DNA from: Phaseolus vulgaris
Taxonomy: Eukaryota > Streptophyta > Magnoliopsida > Fabales > Fabaceae
DNA: 64,000 bases
NCBI RefSeq assembly: GCF_000499845.2
Contig: NC_023749.2
Location: 1,149,030-1,213,029 of the forward strand
Reading direction: 5' to 3'
The notes under the pieces were generated by a model that was not told the origin of the DNA, did not search any database, and saw nothing but the letters and a program-made list of their open reading frames with translations. Position numbers and translations under genes: made by a program. Positions 56,547 through 64,000 of the stretch are shown piece after piece (the stretch's first letter is position 1; the number at the start of each line of letters is the position of its first letter).

Positions 56547-59500
56547 TCAAAAGTACCATTTGGGTCTCATTTCCTCTTCTTTCTCTGTTAATTCTGCATA
56601 CTGGTACCACTCTGCTCCAGCCTTGCCTACCGGTATCGGTGGCCTCACAAAAATCTCAACAGGTTTGGGAACTCGCACGACCAAAATCAATTCCCCAGTA
56701 CTCTCAACAGGTTTTGGTTGTGAGATTTTGGGTGACCTACCAACTGGCTCCACAGTAAACCATCCTAGACCTGATATAGCTATGTCACAAGCGGGTCTGC
56801 CCAACAAGAAAAAAGAGGAATTCATATTTAACAACTATTCATAAATAAAAGCATTTTTTGCTTAAATGACATCAATCAATTGAAAGAATGAGATAAACAA
56901 GGTTTCAAAATTCGAATACCACAAAATAAAACCCTTTACCTCTGAAAGCTACCTATTACAGAACTAACTCGGGACGGGACCATACCTTTCCACATCTTCG
57001 AATTTTATTTGCAATTTCCGTTCTGATTCGAGCCCTTTCCAGCTCTCAACATTTTCTCCTCCACTTGGTGGAGTCAGGAGAACACCAAGTTCTTTCTGAG
57101 ACAATAAAGAGAAACCCTCATTCAGGTCTGAGGTGGTAAGATACATAAATTTACAATTCTGAGAAAATTCCATAGTCTACTGCAACTCTACATATACACA
57201 ACTGGTAGTAGTTATAAATTCCACCCTAGTATGTTGACGCAGTCGATATAATATTATAAAATTGAAATAGCTTCTTCGCCTCTGATTAGTCTAATTAGAC
57301 AAAACACATGAAAATATAGCGGCAGTTGTAGCACCAAAAAGTGTTCTTTTGTTCAGGAATAATGTTCAAGTAAACAGAAGCAGAAAAACTACAAACTGGT
57401 GGCAATAAATCCATATCACAAACTCGCATTCTCAAATTTTTTATTACACGAGAAAAACTAAAGCAACGTTACTTTTCCAATGATTAGAATTGAACATATA
57501 CTTAGTTGCTCAAATTTGCAAGCACAAACAGGTCATGCGTTTTACGAATTATAACAGTTTTAGTACAGATGTAAGCAACAGTGTTGAGTTAAATCTCTAA
57601 TTGTTTCTCTAAACACATTGAATCACAATACCTGATAAAACTCGTCTGCTTGCTCTGTGGGTACCGTATGAATATGTATTCCCTTGGGCCCATAAAATGT
57701 CAAAGAAGTTTCTGGGAGAACCTGAAATTATGAATACTGATGAAATTATTTAGACAAGGAAAAGGGAGTCAATTGTAAATTAAATAGTCGTATGACAAGA
57801 TGCAAAACTTGTAAGTGTATAGTCAAAACCTTCAAGACATCAATTCTAACAAGACCTCCCCAGAAAATTGAAAATCCATTCAAGCCCTTCACAATGGAAG
57901 CTCCTTGCTCTACATTGTCCGCAGATACTAGAGACCTCTAGCAATAAACAATAAGGATGAAGTAAGTATTAGCCATGATGGTAGAATGTCTAGTTTTGAA
58001 CATAACATACAGGGAAGGAAAGGCCCCTCAGTCTGCTCCGAGGAGCAAGGGAAGGTAGATCTTCAGATTGAACAACGGCAGATTGCCTATGGTGGAGATG
58101 AACTCCAGGAGTGTCATACAATTTCTGCATGAGTTTTTGTAAAAATAAACAAATTAATAAATAAATAATCATAAGATTAAATAGCTGCCTATATATATGG
58201 AGGATAAATTAATAAATAGGTCCCTAAACTGTTAAGAACTTTTAATTAGGTCTCTAAACTAAAAAAATATATAATTGGGTCCCTAAAGTTAGTATATCAA
58301 ATTAAAAAGGACAGAAAATGAAAACTTATAGCAGTTTTAGAAACCCTACAGACCCAATTACACAAAATTTACAAGAGCAAAGACCTAATCAATTTTTTAG
58401 TTTGGGTTGTTAATTAAAAAAATTCAAAATAGCTTAGGGACCAACTGATTAGTTTAACCATATATTTATCAGAATGACATACCCCTCCTCCTAGAAAAGC
58501 ATCAATTTGAATTGGCCCTAAGGTAGTTCCAGGAACTGCAGATTGTATTGGTTTGTATCTTTGTGCAGATGCGGCCACTGGATCATTTATAGCCATTGTT
58601 TCTGACATCAAATATTAAAAAGTCAACATTGAAAAAACGTAAATATTTGGATTTGCCTAAATTATAGGCAAAACAAGAGATGAAGAGATAATGAAGGGAG
58701 ACAATTTAATAAAAAAAAATCAAAACATATACCGTCTATTTAAACATTAATTTGAGCTATGGAAGAACCAAGCCAAAGGAAAAAATAGTTTATGAAACAT
58801 CTGCTATATAGTGTAAATCATATGTACAAGCCTACACTGTTTTGTATAGTATGCATGGTGTTTAACCTGTTAGGAACTACTTTATCACAACTAATGCTTG
58901 CATGGTTCAGCATCCAAGGGATCGAAGTGTTCAAGCACAATGACCATATAGGCAAAAAATAATACCAAACTCTGTACAAGGCAGCAAAGGAATTCAACAT
59001 AATTAAAGCAATATATATTTACCACTAACAGCAATTTTCCAATCACTGAAAACGAACAGACCTAGTCCTAATATTTAGGTTTGCATGGAAATATAACTTA
59101 CTTAGTAAAGCATTGATGAAGGCGGATTTTCCAACATTAGCTGAACCCTGTAAAATAAAAGTTGTAATTGATTGATGTCCAGGCAAAACTGATGACTTTA
59201 GGAGCTTAATGACCAAAGGAGAAAGAATTTTATACACAAACACACATAATCAGGAAAATTTAAGATTTGTATTATAAATGAAACAATAAAGCCAACCATC
59301 TTCCAAACTTTGAACTGAAATTTAGACTGGTACATGTTTTACATTAGGGGAAAAAAATATGAACCAAGTGAAATTTAACACCTGAATCCTTCCATTTATG
59401 CAAATGAGATAAACCAGAGATATCACAAACACAGAAATTCCATTGAGAATTCAATAAAACCGCAAGTGCAGGAACATGAACTCATGTGTCAATCATCACC

Positions 59501-61997
59501 TGCTTAAGAATATTAAACTTCAAATTCGGAGACTTACCAGAATGTAAACATCTCTTCCCTACACAAAAAAAGAAAAGAAAAGAAATTTAAGTAGAGAGAA
59601 AATTAAGGTTACAGAAATTAAACAGTGACACAGGACAGGAATTGAAAATGTCAAGTGTTTTAGGGAATTCAGCCTGCTTATCACAGACATTTCTTTTGCT
59701 AAAAATCATCACTATCTCACTTATATATAATTAATTATCATTAATGTAGTTGGTATTGATTTTAATGCTTTTGACAACAGGGAAAACGAAATAGAAACGA
59801 GAACCCCACTCACGTTTCCTATTCCAAGAATGTCTAAAAGCTATAGCAGCCTACAGCATACGACAAGTTAAATTTAAATAAAAAAACATTTCAAATTAGA
59901 ACAAAATGATAAGATCAACATCACCCATGAGTGTCATAACATTTCCAGTACAGTTTCAACATCGTTATAAACATGGAAAACAAAGTTGAAGCCATCTTAG
60001 ATGTAAAATTGAAATGTAGAAAAGTTAACGTCTTAGATGTGAGCCATCCTCTCTGCAGAACCTTTTAAATCAGTTATAAAGAAAAAGGTAACCGATGATG
60101 AAGAAAAGAACCTTCTTCTCTTTCTGGATTTCTGATATCACTCCAGTTACTCCAACCAATGATTTGGAACTGGTGAGATGAACAGTGAGAACACTGCAAT
60201 GAATATCAGCATTTGAAATTTGATAAGTTAAACTTTTCAACTTAGTTATAAAGTTTTCTTTAGTTACACGTAATAAAAGAAAATTATATGAATTGTATTT
60301 TAAATCAATGATTAACATCAAAAGTAGGCCGTTTTGTGAATGCCTTGTCATTCTGAACTTATAATACTATAAAATGGAACAAAAATGACACCAATTACAA
60401 ATACTTCAAGTAAATAATTAATTTATTACATAGAGGATACCTACTTCAGCTTCTTTCTCGTGGTAGCCTCTACAACCCAATCCCCGACACAATTAAGATC
60501 GGTATCTCTTGGAAGGAGATCAACCTACAAAGAAAATTCTATTAAATGTGAAAACAATATATTTTAAATTTAAACCTCATCATACATTTATTAAAGAAAA
60601 AGTCTAATTAAAACAATAATAAGATGCATGCATAGCATTACCTTAGTCACCACCAGTATAATTGGGTTAGAACCAGCAAGATCTCGTACACGAGACAAAA
60701 AACTGCCATTGAAGTCAACAATATCAACCTACATGCGGTTACTTGAACAAGTTAGATGAAGAAGCTTTATTCCTTTCATTCATTGCCATTAATTGGATGT
60801 AAACAAAAAACACTTGAACCATAACAGAATATGAAATCTTCTATGATGATTGAAATATCTTATGTGACAAGTTCTTCCGTTGGATAAAATGAGAGAATAT
60901 TTTAACGTACACCTTCAATTTGTCTGCATAACCTTGATTAGTTATCAGAGATTCTCAGCATCCAAAGTCGGGTCAGAAGGTACAATTGATTACACATACA
61001 GGTATAAAGCAAGTGTTTATCAACAACCCGCCGACTAGTTGCTAAAAACTAGCTTTCACGCAATATCCATACTTAAAATTTAAAATTTTCTCCAGATTGC
61101 ACTGTAGGCTACGAGCTTCTCTTTTTCTCAAATTAAGCTGAATGTAAATTTCATTAAGAATCCATCTATTAATTAAACTAATGCTTCCTCGGAGCAAAAA
61201 TTCTAAAACACCTAAGCTAAATACAATTGCAAAACATTACACATCTGTTATCCGTTTAAGATCCTAATTCCATATCTAATCAGTTAACGCTTCTTAAGGT
61301 CATTATTCAGTCTATCCAATTGAAGAATTTGTTTACCAATTTGACAATTAGAGCTTTCTCGTGACGTAAGTGAGACAGCTTTTGTCGAAGCTCTTCAGCG
61401 GTAACGAATAATTTACCGCCAGGGTATCCTCCGTGTCCGCCAACGGCAGTTATCATCTCGCCGTGCGACAAAAGCTGACACCGTCTACACAGAACGGTTC
61501 TAAGCTGACGGTGTTTCTTCTTCTGCAACACAAACACGCAATCAGCGTACCGCAATTCAGCGACAGCCAGTGCGCCAATGCATAATGATGCTTCCAAAAG
61601 AGCATTTAGAATGAAAAAATACCAATGCATAGGTTTCAGGATCAACGTAGCCAGGGGCGACAGCATCGGAAGTGTGCAACGGAGCGCCGCAGCCGTAGCA
61701 GGAAGCGACGTTTCTAGAAGGCTTTACAGCGTTAACCTTCTTAATTTTCCTCTTCTTGTTTTCTTTGAAGATGAGCTTGGCAGCTTCAAACGACTGCTGG
61801 CGTTCGAGAAACTTCTCACCCGGCGACGGAGCGGCGGCGCCGGTTCCTTCCGATTCGGCGGCGGGCAAACGCGATTGCTGAGAGCGCGAGAAGTCGCAGA
61901 GAATGAGGCCAGGCTTGGTGGTGAGGAAATGTTGCGGGAATTTGGATTTGGGAAGAGAAAGAGGTGAGAGAAAAGTGGATAGGGTTTTAAGCGCCAT
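56547..61997 (-). CDS. NOA1: NOA1/RIF1 circularly permuted GTPase, plastid-targeted
   Basis: YqeH-type GTPase needed for plastid ribosome function; first described as NO-associated protein 1. Exons: 61623-61997, 61337-61522, 60642-60728, 60445-60524, 60112-60193, 59538-59558, 59102-59147, 58483-58601, 58011-58124, 57830-57937, 57632-57721, 56986-57095, 56547-56796; 1668 nt, 555 residues (Arabidopsis about 561). The N-terminus (MALKTLSTFLSPLSLPK) looks like a transit peptide. A zinc-finger pair, CYGC (100-103) and CRRC (137-140), is followed by permuted G motifs: G4 TKVD (215-218), SSK (G5), then G1 GSANVGKS (278-285), GTTLGP (G2) and G3 DTPG (336-339). The protein ends EWYQYAELTEKEEEMRPKWYF-like, as in the family. 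Exon 6 is 21 nt (GRDVYIL). Intron 8 carries a MITE. The frame is intact. Confidence 0.93.
58204..58460. repeat. GGTCCCTAAA-type miniature repeat in NOA1 intron 8
   Basis: AATAAATAGGTCCCTAAACT at the left and, inverted, TAGCTTAGGGACCAACTGAT at the right. Extra GGTCTCTAAACT and GGGTCCCTAAAG copies lie inside, with TTAGTTTGGG near the right end. It is a non-coding inverted-repeat element of a kind frequent in plant introns. Exact borders unclear. Confidence 0.55.
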
Positions 61998-62884
61998 TGT
62001 TGCTGAGGTTTTGCGAGCGTTGTCACTCGATACAGGGAATAACGAAAAGCTTCTATAGAAGATAGAAATGAATTGCGATTATCGATAAAAAAAAAAGCTA
62101 AAAAGAAAGAAACGACTGCGTTTAGTTCAACTATTTAAATATAGTTAACTAATTAAAATATTTTATATTAGTATTATTAGATTAGTTTTAGGCGTTTAAA
62201 TAAAGGAAACACGTGTGGTTTTTTATAACTTGTTTTTAATTTTAGTATATTATAGAAAGTAATTTTATGATAATTTTATTTAATAGTGATTTTTTTTTGC
62301 GCGTTGTTTAACGCTCAAGTTTGTGAAATCAAATATGTAAAAAATAATTTATGTAAAATATTTTTAACTGAAATCATATTTAAGGTTATATTGATGTACA
62401 ACTTTAGTTTTATGATATTTCTTTTTGAAGAAAACTTGTTAAGAAAGATTTTGTTTTTTTATGTATTTTTTTTCTCAAACTTTTTATATTTTTTGTTACG
62501 ATCCGGTTCACTTTAATACAATGCCATGTGTTAGACGTAAAGTTATCTAAATCTTTTATTTTAACATAATTATTAGTTAAAATCCTATGATTTCATCCTA
62601 TATACAATTCTTAATTTGATAGTTTTGGAAAAATAAATATAATAAAAAATAAATTTATAATTAAATAATATAAAAATATATGAAAATAACATTATTGTTG
62701 ATTGTAAAATGGTTGTAGAAAAAAACTGGATATCAAAATATCATGATATCCAGTTATCAACTAACTAAGCTATGGAGGAACAGCAAATTAGAAGAAAAAA
62801 ATTGGATGATTGCGATAAACAAAAGCTAAATTTTGTATTAAAGAAAGTAAGTAGTACAAAAACATATCATAGTATGAAGATGGT
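61998..62884. other. NOA1 upstream region and AT-rich spacer
   Basis: 61998-62110 is the likely NOA1 leader and core promoter. Beyond that the DNA is AT-rich with no gene. An 11-bp perfect inverted repeat lies at 62724-62755. Confidence 0.5.
62724..62755. repeat. Short perfect inverted repeat
   Basis: AACTGGATATC and GATATCCAGTT are separated by 10 bases, giving an 11-bp stem. It does not end in a T-run and is not next to a recognised gene. Confidence 0.7.
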
Positions 62885-63100
62885 TTAGAAGTTGAAGAAA
62901 GCACGGAGAAGCGTTAAGAAGCAGAAGCATTCAGTGCAGCAGGAGCTTCTGCGCCTTTTTTCTCTGTTCTTCAGTTCTTTCGATTCTCGTTCTCTTCTCA
63001 TCGACTCAACCACGTCCTCTCTATACATGAAATCCTTCATTTCTACGAGATCGTCGTCGCCGTACAACACGTCTCCCAGGTATTCCTCACACTCTCTCAT
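62885..63100 (-). CDS. Possible small protein, unrecognised
   Basis: From the first ATG the frame gives 71 residues. An acidic part (YLGDVLYGDDDLVEMKDFM) is followed by a very charged segment (REDVVESMRRERESKELKNR) and a Cys/Phe-rich tail (SSCCTECFCFLTLLRAFFNF). I recognise no family. For: locally balanced base composition inside AT-rich DNA and a compositionally structured product. Against: short length, no visible splice partner, and an in-frame stop just upstream. The opposite strand is also open, but its ORF lacks an ATG at the start. It may be an exon of a larger gene or chance. Confidence 0.25.
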   Translation of the reverse strand: MRECEEYLGDVLYGDDDLVEMKDFMYREDVVESMRRERESKELKNREKRRRSSCCTECFCFLTLLRAFFNF

Positions 63101-63152
63101 CCTTCTGTCACAAAACCCTCGCACTTCTCTCTATGATCTTCTTCTCTCTATG

Positions 63153-63241
63153 ATCTTCTTCGCACTTTTGGCTATTATCTTCTTTGCACTTTTCGCTACG
63201 ATCTTCTTTGCACTTTTCGCTACGATCTTCTTCGCACTCTC
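63153..63241. repeat. 24-bp tandem repeat, about 3.7 units
   Basis: Units start at 63153, 63177, 63201 and 63225 (ATCTTCTTTGCACTTTTCGC plus TACG, with small changes in the first and last). On the minus strand each full unit would read KKIVAKSA in one frame. A related shorter repeat (CTATGATCTTCTTCTCT) precedes it at about 63131-63160. Confidence 0.85.
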
Positions 63242-64000
63242 AACCTTCATTCCTTACTGTTATTTATATGTGGCTTTGTTATCTTTTTGTACACAGATGA
63301 TATATGATATGCAAAATCTTAACAGAAAAACTTTAATCAAATCACAGAGAATCAACAGAGCATGAATCTGGTTTCACTTTAGAAAGATACATAAATTCTA
63401 TCATTATCTTACTTTTATAAATTAATTCAAGTTATAGTTTCATTGTTTTTTTGTTTAAGATAAAAGATAACATATTAAAAGGTACTAGTATGTGTTTGTT
63501 AGTTATAGCTTTTATCATTTGTGTGTGTAATTTATACTATAAATAATATTGTACTTTTTATAAATTCTAACGTGTTGTATATTTATAAATGTTTTAGTTA
63601 TTATAGATTTTAGTATGATAATTATTAAATCTATAATAATATATAAAGAGATATACCTCTTTATATATATAATTTATTATAGTTTTATTCCCTAAATATT
63701 TATTTTTTTAAATTCAAATGATTTATTCACAATAAAAAAATTATTTAATTTATAATTTTTTAATAAAAATATTTTATAATTAATAATATATTTTTATTTG
63801 AATAGTTATTATACTAATAATAATTTTTTTGTCAAGAGAAAAAAGTGTAAAGTATTTACATTATTCATTTTTAATAAATAAAACTGATTTATTTTAAAAT
63901 AATTAAATAACATTTATTTAGAAATAATGGCTATATATATAATAATTTGTCTGTTAATATATATATACTTTGTCCTTTAATAAATAAAATGTAGATGTTT
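63242..64000. other. AT-rich end of window
   Basis: No gene or known element recognised. Runs of TA and poly-A/T dominate, including TATATATAT tracts near 63660 and 63935. Confidence 0.5.

Noticed and set aside
56560..56844. Plus-strand ORF opposite the last NOA1 exon
   Set aside because: Antisense shadow; the minus strand carries the conserved NOA1 C-terminus ending in RPKWYF.
62892..63365. Plus-strand 157-codon ORF with repeated IFFAL(F/L)A units
   Set aside because: It begins at TTG, not ATG, and its hydrophobic repeat is just the translation of the 24-bp tandem repeat.

Overview
The window is nuclear DNA of a flowering plant. The genes are split by GT-AG introns, spacers are very AT-rich, and there are many miniature transposons. 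The protein set (CC-NB-ARC resistance protein, UBP24-type deubiquitinase, At1g24530-type WD40 protein, PAP27/PAP1-clade purple acid phosphatases, SCL3-type GRAS protein, GH28 polygalacturonase, TIP5;1 aquaporin, NOA1/RIF1 GTPase) points to a eudicot. Several repeat families look like those of phaseoloid legumes (bean, cowpea, soybean group); that taxonomic call is inference from recall, not a search.

Layout. 1-2424 (-): an NLR gene cut off by the window edge and broken by two stop codons in the LRR. 6798-10918 (+): a six-coding-exon UBP24-like protease, facing a single-exon WD40 gene at 13758-15017 (-). 15.1-22.5 kb: a gene-poor AT-rich stretch holding a decayed piece of plastid 16S rRNA gene. 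22488-28564 and 31676-36593 (both -): two tandem purple acid phosphatase genes with identical 12-exon architecture. 36.6-43.1 kb: gene-free, with a long-inverted-repeat element, a segmental duplication and a CACTA-like MITE whose empty site is preserved in the other duplicate. About 43143-44728 (+): an SCL3-like GRAS gene. 44.7-48.4 kb: a cluster of MITEs, including a Mutator-like element with a 9-bp target duplication and an internal array of ten short hairpins. 49181-52130 (+): a nine-exon polygalacturonase, converging on a TIP5;1 aquaporin (53103-55298, -). 56547-61997 (-): a 13-exon NOA1 gene including a 21-nt exon. The right end is AT-rich, with a doubtful small ORF and a 24-bp tandem repeat.

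The genes do not form a pathway or an operon; this is an ordinary plant gene neighbourhood. Exon boundaries were derived by hand from GT/AG sites, reading-frame phase and remembered family sequence. Every multi-exon model closes in frame, but none was tested against transcripts. The most notable material is in the repeats (hairpin-array MULE, plastid rRNA fossil, MITE with paralogous empty site, long inverted repeat) and in the divergence pattern of the phosphatase pair. I found no evidence for a wholly new biological system.
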